A stretch of 64,000 nt of DNA, from contig BEHN01000002.1 in the NCBI GenBank assembly GCA_002898535.1, positions 124,001 through 188,000 of the forward strand, read 5' to 3'. Every line of letters starts with the position of its first letter. The stretch's first letter is position 1. A program made the translations under genes and the position numbers. Below the pieces are notes generated by a model, which saw nothing but the letters and a program-made list of their open reading frames with translations, was not told where the DNA came from and did not search any database. Shown here piece by piece: positions 44,963 to 52,828 of the stretch. This DNA is from a bacterium HR11 (GTDB taxonomy: Bacteria > Acidobacteriota > HRBIN11).

Positions 44963-45739
44963 TCAGCCGTCACCCTTTACGATCGCTTGGGCCGCCGACC
45001 ACACGCGCCGGAGGACCGGCACGAGGGGGTCCATGATCACGGCGTCCAGACCGGCGGCGACGGCCATCGCCAGGAAAGTCGCCTGACAGGCCGCCTTGGC
45101 CCGCTCGTCGGCCCCCCACCGGAACGTGAGGTTCGCCAGACCGACCAGGACATGACATCGGGGGAAATGGTCCCGTAATCGCCGGATGGTCTCCAGGGTG
45201 TCCATCGGGTCGGTCCCGGGCCGACGGTACACGAGGGGAAACAGGACGGCGTCGAAGTAGATGGCCTCCTCTTCTAAGCCACAGGCCCGAAGGGCCCGGT
45301 AGGCTTCGTAAGCCAGCTCGAGGCGCTCCGCCGGGGTCAGCCGCGTCGTCTCCTCTGTAGCACACAGGACGATGACCTCAGGCCGGAACCGGCCGATGAC
45401 GTCCAGGGCCGCCGGGTGGAGGGGATAGGCCGCCAGGGAGTTCACGACAGGCCGCACGGGACATCGGGGCAGAAGGCGGGCCCACGCCGTCGGGTCCGGC
45501 CAGTCGATCACGGGCCGGACGTCGGGGGCCGTCTCGTGAAGGCGCTGAATGAGGGTTTCGTAGAGAGCCGCCCGGTCCGCCTCCGGCCCGTCGACCTGGA
45601 CGTCGATGCCGTACACGCCCGCCCGGGCCAAGCGTCGAATGAGCCGGTCGACCCAGGCCCACCGGCTTTCGGCCAAGGCCCGCCGCACGGCGGGCCGCAC
45701 GCTGTTGAGATTCTGGGCGATCAGCCGATAGGTACGCAT
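44963..45739 (-). CDS. Pterin-binding-domain protein (dihydropteroate synthase / methyltetrahydrofolate methyltransferase-like)
   Basis: 258 residues from ATG 45739. TIM-barrel features: an N-terminal strand, VNSLAAYPLHPAALDVIGRF, EVIVLCATEET, and the C-terminal block VLVGLANLTFRWGADERAKA followed by TFLAMAVAAGLDAVIMDPLV. The last block resembles AcsE/MetH-type methyltetrahydrofolate domains, where GLSN...AGLDAAILDPL is conserved. A corrinoid partner is not nearby. Its exact role (methyl transfer or a degenerate relative) is open. It is divergent from the anti-sigma kinase gene. Confidence 0.7.
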   Translation of the reverse strand: MRTYRLIAQNLNSVRPAVRRALAESRWAWVDRLIRRLARAGVYGIDVQVDGPEADRAALYETLIQRLHETAPDVRPVIDWPDPTAWARLLPRCPVRPVVNSLAAYPLHPAALDVIGRFRPEVIVLCATEETTRLTPAERLELAYEAYRALRACGLEEEAIYFDAVLFPLVYRRPGTDPMDTLETIRRLRDHFPRCHVLVGLANLTFRWGADERAKAACQATFLAMAVAAGLDAVIMDPLVPVLRRVWSAAQAIVKGDG

Positions 45740-45822
45740 TGCGACTGTCCCGGCGATTCGATACAATGGGGCGGGTGCGGGGCGGAGACCTGGGCACCCG
45801 AGACCCTCGACGGAGGCGGCCC

Positions 45823-46251
45823 GTGGTCGAGTTAGTCATTCCAAGCCAGCTGTCCTTTCTGACGCTGGCCGAGGAAGTCGCCCGGGCCCTCATCTCGGGC
45901 TATGCGCTTTCGGAAGAGGACCGGGACTTTGCCCTCCTGGCCGTCCACGAGGCCGTCGCCAACGCCATCGTTCACGGCAACCGCCAGGACCCCCGCCGGG
46001 TCGTGTCCCTGCGGTTCATTTTAGAGCCGCACGGCTTCTACGTCGAGGTCCAGGACCAGGGCAACGGCTTCGAACCCGAGGCCGTCCCGGATCCTACGAA
46101 GCCGGAGAATCTGCTGAGCCCTCACGGGCGGGGCCTGCTGTTCATCCGGACCCTGATGACGGAGGTCGAGTTCGCGCGGACGCCCGAGGGCATGCGGGTC
46201 CGCATGTACAAGGCGGCTCCTTACCGGCCCGAGCGGGCGGAGGGCACGTAA
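45823..46251 (+). CDS. Anti-sigma regulatory factor / RsbW-like serine kinase
   Basis: 142 residues from GTG 45823 with GGAGG 7 nt upstream. GHKL ATPase motifs: N-box VHEAVANAIVHGNR, G1 box VQDQGNGFEP and G2 region SPHGRGLLFIRTLMTEV. Such kinases bind a sigma factor or phosphorylate an anti-anti-sigma protein. No STAS-domain partner is in the window. An ATG-led extension back to 45739 is unlikely. Confidence 0.88.
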   Translation: MVELVIPSQLSFLTLAEEVARALISGYALSEEDRDFALLAVHEAVANAIVHGNRQDPRRVVSLRFILEPHGFYVEVQDQGNGFEPEAVPDPTKPENLLSPHGRGLLFIRTLMTEVEFARTPEGMRVRMYKAAPYRPERAEGT

Positions 46252-46391
46252 AGGGGCATCCGGTCGTCCGGCCGTACGCCCTGCGTCCAAGCCCCGCTCG
46301 TGAGAGCGGGGTCGCGAGGGGATAGACTCCAGACCGCTGACCCGGAGGATGACCGTATTACCCGACGGCGGAACTCCCGAATGCCCGTTGG
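46252..46391. repeat. Spacer with a REP-C palindrome
   Basis: AGCCCCGCTCGTGAGAGCGG lies at 46290-46309 and continues GGGTC. A short reversed W1 (GGAACTCCCGAATGCC) at 46370-46386 ends 6 bp before the next start. Confidence 0.55.
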
Positions 46392-47144
46392 ATGTCAGCG
46401 ATGGGAGAGACCCGAGAAAGTCCGTTTCAGTATATCGGCTCCCTGACCGACATGCCCGTCCCGGTCGTATTAAAAAAGATTTATGACTACCGGGTACCGG
46501 GCGTACTGACCTTTCAGCGCGAGGCGGCTATCAAGAAGATTTACGTCAAGGATGGCCGCATTATCTTCGCCAGCTCGAATCAAAAAGACGACCGCCTCGG
46601 TGAGTTCCTGCTCCGGCGGGGCGTCATCGACGAGGCCACCTTTCAGGAAGCCTCCCGCCGCCTTCGGATGAATCCGGACAAGCGCCTCGGCCGCATCTTG
46701 GTCGAGATGGGCGTACTGACGCCTCACCAGCTCTTTCAAGCCGTCCAGGACCAGATCCTGGCCATCGTGAGTAGCGTCTTTGCCTGGGCGGAGGGCGTCG
46801 TCCACTTCGTCGTCGGCCCGTCCAAGGACGAGGAACTCATTCAACTCCACTTGCCCATCCCGCGGGCCATCGTCATGGGCGCCCGTTGGCTTCCGAATCC
46901 CCAGCGCTATATCGAGGCCCTGGGCGGGCCGGACGGGTACGTCGAGATGGTCCCTCAGCTTCGGCTGGAGGTCCACGTCCTGGGCCTCCTGCCTGACGAA
47001 CGGCGGCTCCTGCCCCTGCTGGACGGGACCCGGACGCTCCGCACGATCCTCGAACAAAGTCCCATCGAGCCCGACATGGCCGTCCGTCTGCTGTACGGCC
47101 TCCATGTCTTGGAACGCATTCGCATTATTCATTTGGCGGAGTGA
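46392..47144 (+). CDS. DUF4388-domain (PatA-like) regulatory protein
   Basis: 250 residues. N-terminal DUF4388 pattern: YIGSLTDMPVPVVLKKIYDY, PGVLTFQREAAIKKIYVKDG, RIIFASSNQKDDRLGEFLLR, GRILVEMGVLTPHQLFQAVQ and the aromatic FAWAEGVVHF. A C-terminal winged-helix-like part contains LDGTRTLRTILEQSPIEP. The family is frequent in Myxococcales and Acidobacteria signalling. ATG 46401 is an alternative start. Confidence 0.85.
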   Translation: MSAMGETRESPFQYIGSLTDMPVPVVLKKIYDYRVPGVLTFQREAAIKKIYVKDGRIIFASSNQKDDRLGEFLLRRGVIDEATFQEASRRLRMNPDKRLGRILVEMGVLTPHQLFQAVQDQILAIVSSVFAWAEGVVHFVVGPSKDEELIQLHLPIPRAIVMGARWLPNPQRYIEALGGPDGYVEMVPQLRLEVHVLGLLPDERRLLPLLDGTRTLRTILEQSPIEPDMAVRLLYGLHVLERIRIIHLAE

Positions 47145-47224
47145 CGGAGTGATGAAGTGACGATGGAAGGATGATCCCCACCGGCCCGTCGGCCTATCTG
47201 CCCATCTGCCGAATGGGGGCCCTC

Positions 47225-48340
47225 ATGACCTGGACCGACGAAGACGTCCTGGGAGCCGTCGCCGCGGCCCTCCTGCCCGAACTGCGGGGCCGGACCCACG
47301 AAGTCCTCCGGTGGGTCGGGCGCCCGGCCGAACTCATGCGGCCGAGCGCCGCCATTCCCCTGGGCCTCCAGGCCCGCCTCCGAGAGGCCTCCCTGTGGGC
47401 GTCGGCCGAGCGCTGTCTGCGGGACTCGGTCCGTCGGGGCTACCGGGTCGTTCCGGTCGCCGACCCCACGTACCCGCCCCTCCTGAAGGCCATCGAGTCA
47501 CCGCCCATCGTCTTGTGGACCCAGGGCCGGTGGCCCCTGCCGGAGGCACCTCTTCTGGCCGTCGTGGGGTCCCGGCGGGCGACCGTTTACGGGAAGAACG
47601 TCGTACGGTTCCTCCTGGAGCCCCTGATCGCGGCCGGCGTCGGGGTCGTCAGCGGGATGGCCGTCGGCGTCGACGCCGCCGCCCATCAGCTATGCATCGA
47701 GAAGGGCGGCTACACGGCCGCCGTCCTGGGCCACGGCCTGAACGTCACGTATCCCCGGGAGCACCGGACCCTGCGGGAGCGCCTCCTCCAGGCGGGCGGG
47801 ACGCTCCTCAGCGAGTACCCGCCCGACACGCCGCCCCGACCGGAGCTGTTCCCCATCCGGAATCGGGTCATCAGCGGCCTGACGCCCGGCGTCCTCGTCG
47901 TCGAGGCGCCGCCCCGGAGTGGGGCCCTGAACACGGCCCGGTGGGCCCTCGACCAGGGCCGCGAGGTCATGGCCGTGCCGGGGTCCGTCTTCCAGGAGAC
48001 CAGCCTGGGGACGAACTATCTTATTCAGCAGGGCCTGGCCCATATGGTCCTCCACTGGCGGGACGTCGTCCGTTCGCTCCCGGCCGCCTGGTCCCAGGGC
48101 CTCCGGTGGCCCGAGACGACGCCGGCCTTGACGGCGACTGAAGCCGGGCCCGCCGATGAAGTTCAACGGCGCCTCCTCGCCTGGCTTCCGGCCGACGGTG
48201 ACGTCGGCATCGAACAGCTTCTCGAACAGGCCCGGCAGGCCGGCATCGACCCGGAACGGCTGTACGAAGCCCTCTTTGAGCTTGAGCTCCGGGGCGCTAT
48301 CATCAGCCTGCCCGGCCGCCGCTACGCCCGGCGGGCGTGA
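47225..48340 (+). CDS. dprA: DNA-processing protein DprA
   Basis: 371 residues from ATG 47225. It binds incoming single-stranded DNA and loads RecA during transformation. The Rossmann-fold core has AVVGSRRATVYGKNVVRF, VVSGMAVGVDAAAH, AVLGHGLNVTYPREH, LLSEYPPDTPPRPELFPIRN, RVISGLTPGVLVVEAPPRSG and VMAVPGSVFQETSLGTNYLI. The C-terminal winged helix (DGDVGIEQLLEQARQAGIDP) is present. A W3 word run lies at 47193-47212 just upstream. Pseudopilin genes elsewhere in the window are consistent with competence, but no other com gene is seen. Confidence 0.95.
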   Translation: MTWTDEDVLGAVAAALLPELRGRTHEVLRWVGRPAELMRPSAAIPLGLQARLREASLWASAERCLRDSVRRGYRVVPVADPTYPPLLKAIESPPIVLWTQGRWPLPEAPLLAVVGSRRATVYGKNVVRFLLEPLIAAGVGVVSGMAVGVDAAAHQLCIEKGGYTAAVLGHGLNVTYPREHRTLRERLLQAGGTLLSEYPPDTPPRPELFPIRNRVISGLTPGVLVVEAPPRSGALNTARWALDQGREVMAVPGSVFQETSLGTNYLIQQGLAHMVLHWRDVVRSLPAAWSQGLRWPETTPALTATEAGPADEVQRRLLAWLPADGDVGIEQLLEQARQAGIDPERLYEALFELELRGAIISLPGRRYARRA

Positions 48341-48348
48341 CGCTACGG

Positions 48349-48394
48349 GATGCAAGATGTAAGATGCAGGATGCAAGATACAAGATGCAGGATG
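48349..48394. repeat. W2 heptamer tract between dprA and trmI
   Basis: Seven units (GATGCAA, GATGTAA, GATGCAG, GATGCAA, GATACAA, GATGCAG) are read along the plus strand. This orientation is opposite to that of most other W2 tracts upstream of genes. It runs into the start codon of trmI. Confidence 0.85.
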
Positions 48395-49579
48395 GGGATG
48401 TGGGATCAGGAACGCCTTGCGACGTCGGACCCGACCCAAGCGTCGTCCCCCGAGACGGCGGCCGACGAGGCGGTCGCCTGGAAGGAACTCCTGTACGAGG
48501 CCGGCCGACGGAGCCGGGCCGAGGTCGAAATCTTCCTGACGGCCTTTCTCGGCGCCTGCCGGGCCCAGGGCTGGTCCGACCTGACGGTCCTCCGGCGCTT
48601 GGTCGCCCTGGAGGACCCCGACCTCTATCGGGCCATCCTGACGGGCGGCCTGCCTGAGTCCTTCCCCGAGGCTCTCCGGACGGCGTGGGCGGATTTCGTC
48701 CGCCGGTGGCCCGCCCGACAGGACGATCGGACGCCGGCGGCGTCCGACCTGGCGACCCTTCAACGGACAGGCCCCCTCCAGGCCGGCGAGTGGGTCCTCC
48801 TGATCGATGCCAAGGGGCGGCACTACCTGACGCGCCTCGAGCCCGGCCAGAACTTTACGTTCCACCTGGGGTCGGTCCCGATGGACGCCATGATCGGGCA
48901 GACCGAGGGCACGGCCGTCCGGTCGAGCAAGGGCCACACCCTGCTGGTCTTTCGGCCGACCCTGCGGGACTACCTCCTCCAGATGCCCCGTCATGCGCAG
49001 GTCGTCTACCCGAAGGACTCGGCCATCATGGCGATGTGGGGGGACCTGTATCCGGGCGCCCGGGTCTTGGAATCGGGCCTCGGCTCGGGCGCCCTGGCGA
49101 TGGTCATCCTCCGGGCCATCGGACCGACGGGACGGCTCGTCTCCTATGAAATCCGAGCCGACTTCATCCGGCGGGCCGTCCGGAACATCGAACGCTGGCT
49201 GGGGTACATCCCGGAGAACCACGAGATCCACAACGAGGACATCGCTCGGGCGCAGGTCGAGCCGGGGTCGTTCGACCGGGCCTTCCTGGACCTGCCGACG
49301 CCGACGGACGGCCTCCCCGTGGCGACGGGCGCCCTCCGGCCCGGCGGGATCCTCGTCTCCATCAGCCCGACGGTCCCCCAGGTCCAGGAGACGGTCGAGT
49401 GGCTTCGGGCCTCGAACCTGTACGGCTCCATCGAGGTCCTGGAAGTCCTCGTCCGACCCTGGAACGTGAAGGGTCACAGCGTGCGGCCGGCCCACTTCAT
49501 GGTCGCCCACACGGCCTTCATCGTCGTCGCCCGCCGGCTTCGGCCGGGCCAGAGCTTCGTGGATGACGTGTATATTTGA
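48392..49579 (+). CDS. trmI: tRNA (adenine-58-N1)-methyltransferase TrmI with N-terminal extension
   Basis: 395 residues from ATG 48392. The last 270 residues are TrmI: GEWVLLIDAKGRHYLTRLEP, MDAMIGQTEGTAVRSSKGH, MPRHAQVVYPKDSAIMAMWG, the SAM loop VLESGLGSGALAMVIL, and FDRAFLDLPTP. It methylates A58 in the T loop. Residues 1-125 form an extra helical domain that I do not recognise (KELLYEAGRRSRAEVEIFLT, then a Trp-rich part). The start codon lies in the W2 tract and has no clear ribosome-binding site, so the N-terminus is uncertain. Confidence 0.88.
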   Translation: MGMWDQERLATSDPTQASSPETAADEAVAWKELLYEAGRRSRAEVEIFLTAFLGACRAQGWSDLTVLRRLVALEDPDLYRAILTGGLPESFPEALRTAWADFVRRWPARQDDRTPAASDLATLQRTGPLQAGEWVLLIDAKGRHYLTRLEPGQNFTFHLGSVPMDAMIGQTEGTAVRSSKGHTLLVFRPTLRDYLLQMPRHAQVVYPKDSAIMAMWGDLYPGARVLESGLGSGALAMVILRAIGPTGRLVSYEIRADFIRRAVRNIERWLGYIPENHEIHNEDIARAQVEPGSFDRAFLDLPTPTDGLPVATGALRPGGILVSISPTVPQVQETVEWLRASNLYGSIEVLEVLVRPWNVKGHSVRPAHFMVAHTAFIVVARRLRPGQSFVDDVYI

Positions 49580-49665
49580 TTCGGGAATTCGGGAATCCGG
49601 GAGTTCGGGAATTCGGGAATTCGGGAATTCGGCAATCCGGGAGTTCGGCCGTTCGACAGTCGGGT
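49579..49665. repeat. Longest regular W1 octamer tract (about ten units)
   Basis: CGGGAATT units, repeated ten times with few changes (CGGGAATC, CGGGAGTT, CGGCAATC), fill the convergent space between trmI and the acyl-AMP ligase gene. The tract begins at the trmI stop. Confidence 0.9.
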
Positions 49666-49724
49666 CCCCGAGGGGCAGGTTCGGGACACTCCAGGAGGCG
49701 CGCAGGACGAGGGGACCCGGAGAT

Positions 49725-51515
49725 TTACGAGGGACCCCGGCGGAGGAGGCGCAGGAGACGGCCGGCGGCTTGAAGCCACCGGAGCGGGCTCCGGCGGCGC
49801 ACGTCCTCGGGTCGGATGGGGCGGACCTCACCGGCCAGGTACGCCTGCCGACACTGCACCCGCTGAAGCTTCCCGCTGGTCGTCTTCGGGAGGGTCCCCG
49901 GCGGGACCAGCCGGATCTCCGAGACGGGGAGGCCGACCTCCCGGAGGACCCGCTCCCGGACCTCAGCCTCGATACGGGCCCACCGGTCGGGGTCTCGGAC
50001 CCTCGTCTCGGCGATGACGACGATCCGCTCGGTCCCCTCCCGCTCGTCGGGCACGCCGAAGACACAGACGTTACCCCGACGGATGCCCTCGACGTTTTGA
50101 ACGACCTGCTCGATGTCCTGGGGATAGTAATTCCGGCCCCCCCGGATGATGAGTTCCTTCCGACGCCCCGTCACGTAGAGATACCCGTCGGCCATGTAGC
50201 CCAGGTCCCCCGTGTCGAGCCAGCCATCCCGCAGGACCTCGGCCGTCGCCTGGGGGTTCCGGTAGTAGCCGGCCATGACCGAGGGGCTCCGGACGAGGAT
50301 CGTGCCCTCGTGCCGCTCCGGGAGCGGGCGGCCGGCTTCATCGACGATGCAGACGTCGGTCTCCGGGATCGGGACGCCGCAGGCGACCCACGTCATGACC
50401 GCCGTGTCCGATGCGTCCGTCGGCACGGCCCGTCGCTCGGCCTCGAAGATGCTCCGGTCGACCCGGTCCACGCGGAGGCCCTCGCCGATGGGCGCCATCG
50501 TGACGGCCAGGGTGTTCTCGGCCAGCCCGTATGCGGCCGTGAAGGCCTCGGGCCGGAAGCCGTAGGGCCGAAACCGCTGAATGAACGCCTCGATCGTAGA
50601 GGCCAGGATGGGCTCGGCCCCGCAGAGGGCGATGCGCCAGGACGTGAGGTCCAGGTCCTCCAGCTCGAAGTCCCGGAGCTTGGTCGCACAGACGCCGTAT
50701 GCAAAGTTCGGGGCCGCCGAGATCGTCGCCCGGTACCGGGCGATGGCCCGAAGCCAGTAGACGGGCCGGCGGACGAACTCGAGGGGCGAAAACACATACA
50801 GGGGCAGGCCCCAGAAGAGCGTCCCCAGGACCATCCCGATGAGGCCCATGTCGTGGTACAGGGGGAGCCAGCTGACGGCCGCGTCGGTGTCCAGCAAGCC
50901 CACGTGATGCCCCATCGCCAGGATGTTGGCGACCAGGTGCCGGTGGTAGAGCTGGACGCCCCGGGGCGCGGCCGTCGAGCCCGACGTGTACTGTAGCAGG
51001 GCCGTATCGTCCGGTCCGACCTCCAAGGGCCGGGCCAGGGCCGGCCCCGAGCGCAGGTCCTCGACGGTCACGAAGGTGTACCGGGCCGACTCGGCCCGGA
51101 GAAATCGCAGGAAGGCCGCCAGCGTCCGGTCCGTCACGATCAAACGGGCCTGGCAGTCCTCGAGGACGTGGCGCACGTAGACCCCGTAATCCTGCAGGCG
51201 GTGGAGCCGGACCGGCGGATAGACGGGGACCGGGATGCCCCGGCCGAGGAGAATCCCCCAAAAGGCCCAGAAGAAGGCGACGTCCGTCGGGAGGACGAGG
51301 ACGACCGGCTCGCCGTCTTGAAGCCCCCACCGGTGTCGCAAAAGCCCCGCATAGCGAAGGCCCCCCTCGTAGAGGTCCCGATACGACAGGGTCGCCTGCG
51401 GCCGCGTGCGGGACAGAAACGTCACGGCCGGACGGTCCGGCATGGACCGCGCCCGGTCGACCAGCGCCTCGACGAGAGTCGGCGCCTGCAAGGCCGGCGG
51501 TCGTAATGCACCCAT
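49725..51515 (-). CDS. Fatty-acyl-AMP ligase-like adenylate-forming enzyme
   Basis: 596 residues from ATG 51515. AMP-binding superfamily: P-loop LLQYTSGSTAAPRGV, SWLPLYHDMGLIGMVLGTLF, AAPNFAYGVCATKLRDFELE, AYGLAENTLA, the GWLDTGDLGY core and the C-terminal Lys in LPKTTSGKLQR. The pattern is closer to FAAL/long-chain acyl-AMP ligases than to acetyl-CoA synthetases. It would activate a fatty acid for transfer to a carrier protein. No PKS, NRPS or carrier gene is in the window, so its pathway is unknown. Confidence 0.88.
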   Translation of the reverse strand: MGALRPPALQAPTLVEALVDRARSMPDRPAVTFLSRTRPQATLSYRDLYEGGLRYAGLLRHRWGLQDGEPVVLVLPTDVAFFWAFWGILLGRGIPVPVYPPVRLHRLQDYGVYVRHVLEDCQARLIVTDRTLAAFLRFLRAESARYTFVTVEDLRSGPALARPLEVGPDDTALLQYTSGSTAAPRGVQLYHRHLVANILAMGHHVGLLDTDAAVSWLPLYHDMGLIGMVLGTLFWGLPLYVFSPLEFVRRPVYWLRAIARYRATISAAPNFAYGVCATKLRDFELEDLDLTSWRIALCGAEPILASTIEAFIQRFRPYGFRPEAFTAAYGLAENTLAVTMAPIGEGLRVDRVDRSIFEAERRAVPTDASDTAVMTWVACGVPIPETDVCIVDEAGRPLPERHEGTILVRSPSVMAGYYRNPQATAEVLRDGWLDTGDLGYMADGYLYVTGRRKELIIRGGRNYYPQDIEQVVQNVEGIRRGNVCVFGVPDEREGTERIVVIAETRVRDPDRWARIEAEVRERVLREVGLPVSEIRLVPPGTLPKTTSGKLQRVQCRQAYLAGEVRPIRPEDVRRRSPLRWLQAAGRLLRLLRRGPS

Positions 51516-51803
51516 CAGACCCCACCCGGGCGAAGGGTGATCCACTGGGTGTCGGGCTGTTGAAAAGGGCCTAACGCCTGACACCGAACACCTCACGCCC
51601 CGTACCCGACACCTACGTTTATTTTACCGGGACTGAACGACTCTGCGAACAGAGCCGTTCGGTTCGTGAAAAACCGCATGGATTCGGCTTTTCCGACCCT
51701 TCGGGAAGGACGGTTTTTCAAGCCAAGGGCCATTCGGGAGTTCGGGAGTTCGGCAGGTGGGCAGGTCGGCAGGTCGGCCGGGGGACCGGGCGACCCTTTT
51801 CAT

Positions 51804-51863
51804 CCCAGCCCCGCTCGCAAGAGCGGGGTCATTCTGTCCCAGCCCCGCTCGCAAGAGCGGGGT
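51804..51863. repeat. Tandem REP-C palindromes
   Basis: CAGCCCCGCTCGCAAGAGCG, continuing GGGTC, occurs twice with a 34 bp period. Each copy folds into a hairpin (CCCCGCTC/GAGCGGGG around GCAA). Confidence 0.85.
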
Positions 51864-51886
51864 CCGGGGCGATCCGGCCGTCCGGG

Positions 51887-52018
51887 AGTCCGGGAAGGCC
51901 GTTCGGCGGCCGACGTCGAAGGCAAGGGGGCATCCATCGCTCCAAGGCCCCACGTCTCCCTGAAGTTTTCCTGACCCTTCGCCGCCTCTTGTCGCCGACT
52001 GCCGGCACCGGCCTCCCA
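51887..52018. repeat. REP-D element (copy 2)
   Basis: About 130 bp closely similar to 18915-19050: shared blocks include GGCCGACGT, GAAGGCA, ATCCATCG, CTCCCTGAAG and TTGTCGCCGAC. By eye roughly four bases in five are identical. Its function is unknown. Confidence 0.7.
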
Positions 52019-52408
52019 ATAGCGTATTTCCAAACCTCCATTCCACCGCTGAGACGCCGAGAGCGCCGAGAAAAATCGAAGGAAACACCCTCGGCCCCTG
52101 CGGCCTCTGCGCCTCGGCGGTGCGTTTTGCAACAGGCCTGACCTGCCAAACTGCCGACCTGCCGACCTGCCCACCTGCCGAACTCCCGAGTTCCCGAATC
52201 GCCGAATTCCCGACCGGCCCATCGGCCCAAGGCCGTGGCTCGTCCCTTCGCCACTCCGTACCTTCACACCCGACGCCGGACACCGAATTCTCAAGGGCGG
52301 ACCGAACGGGACGGCCCGTCGGGACGTCTGACTCATGAAGCCACGGCGGGGACTCTCCGACCCCGGAGCCGGCCATTTGGGGGCCGGGTCCGGCGGACGT
52401 AACGCCGC

Positions 52409-52437
52409 TTGGCAAGGTCGAATAAATATGATAGAAT
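52409..52437 (+). promoter_or_regulatory. Sigma-70-type promoter candidate
   Basis: TTGGCA, a 17 bp spacer and TAGAAT lie in a locally AT-rich stretch. The transcript would start near 52444, about 385 bp before lon. Confidence 0.4.
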
Positions 52438-52569
52438 GGAGACGTTGGCCCTTTTCACCCGGACGGTCGGGGACCGGTGGCTCCCCGGGTCGGGCCGGCC
52501 CTCCGTGCCGATGCCGGTCCACGTTCTTTGACACTCGAGACGGGGCCCCCCTTCTCCTGCGGTCGATTC

Positions 52570-52586
52570 TTGGCACGGCCTTTGCA
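52570..52586 (+). promoter_or_regulatory. Sigma-54 promoter candidate upstream of lon
   Basis: TTGGCACGGCCTTTGCA matches the -24/-12 consensus TGGCACG-N4-TTGCA at every conserved base, with correct GG-to-GC spacing. It points at lon, 240 bp downstream. I see no enhancer-binding activator gene nearby. Confidence 0.55.
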
Positions 52587-52715
52587 TATTGGACCCGCTC
52601 CCTTCAGGACCCGCCGTTTCCAGGATGCGGTCTTCGAGATGGGGCGTTCGGCCGCCCCCGGCCGTGCGCCTCGGGTAGGCCCTTGGGAGGGGGCGCTACC
52701 GTCTGAGGTCATTAT

Positions 52716-52773
52716 TTGACAATAAGAGACTCAACTTTTTTGATTGGACTTTTGTCAACCTTTGGCCTATTAT
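52716..52773 (+). promoter_or_regulatory. Proximal lon promoter with TTGACAA/TTGTCAA inverted repeat
   Basis: TTGGAC (52744-52749), an 18 bp spacer and TATTAT (52768-52773) form a sigma-70-like promoter about 55 bp before the lon ATG. TTGACAA at 52716-52722 and TTGTCAA at 52752-52758 are an inverted pair that could bind a regulator. It is not a CIRCE element. Confidence 0.4.
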
Positions 52774-52828
52774 AAAAGGAACCGCCTCAAGACACGCCGG
52801 CCCCCACGGCCGGCAAGGAGATTGAACG

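Larger units (their letters stand above)
51516..52828. repeat. 1.3 kb repeat-rich spacer upstream of lon
   Basis: Left to right: CGACACC words (51572-51618), REP-A plus orientation (51650-51735, ending in AAGGACGGTTTTTCAAGCC), W1/W3 words (51726-51781), two tandem REP-C hairpins (51804-51830 and 51838-51863), REP-D (51887-52018), REP-B (52038-52133), W3 then W1 words (52139-52218) and about 600 bp of non-repeat DNA with promoter-like sites. Open frames here are generated by the repeats, and I call no protein. Confidence 0.75.

Noticed and set aside
49579-49665. Regular octamer array considered as a CRISPR array
   Set aside because: Units are only 8 bp and directly adjacent, with no unique spacers of 30 bp or more, and no cas genes are present.
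51624-52415. Open frame of 263 codons on the minus strand upstream of lon
   Set aside because: Its sequence is entirely REP-A, REP-B, REP-C, REP-D and W-tract DNA, so the frame is a by-product of repeats.
52710-52828. CIRCE or HspR operator in front of lon
   Set aside because: No TTAGCACTC-N9-GAGTGCTAA and no CTTGAGT-type inverted repeat; the only pair is TTGACAA/TTGTCAA.
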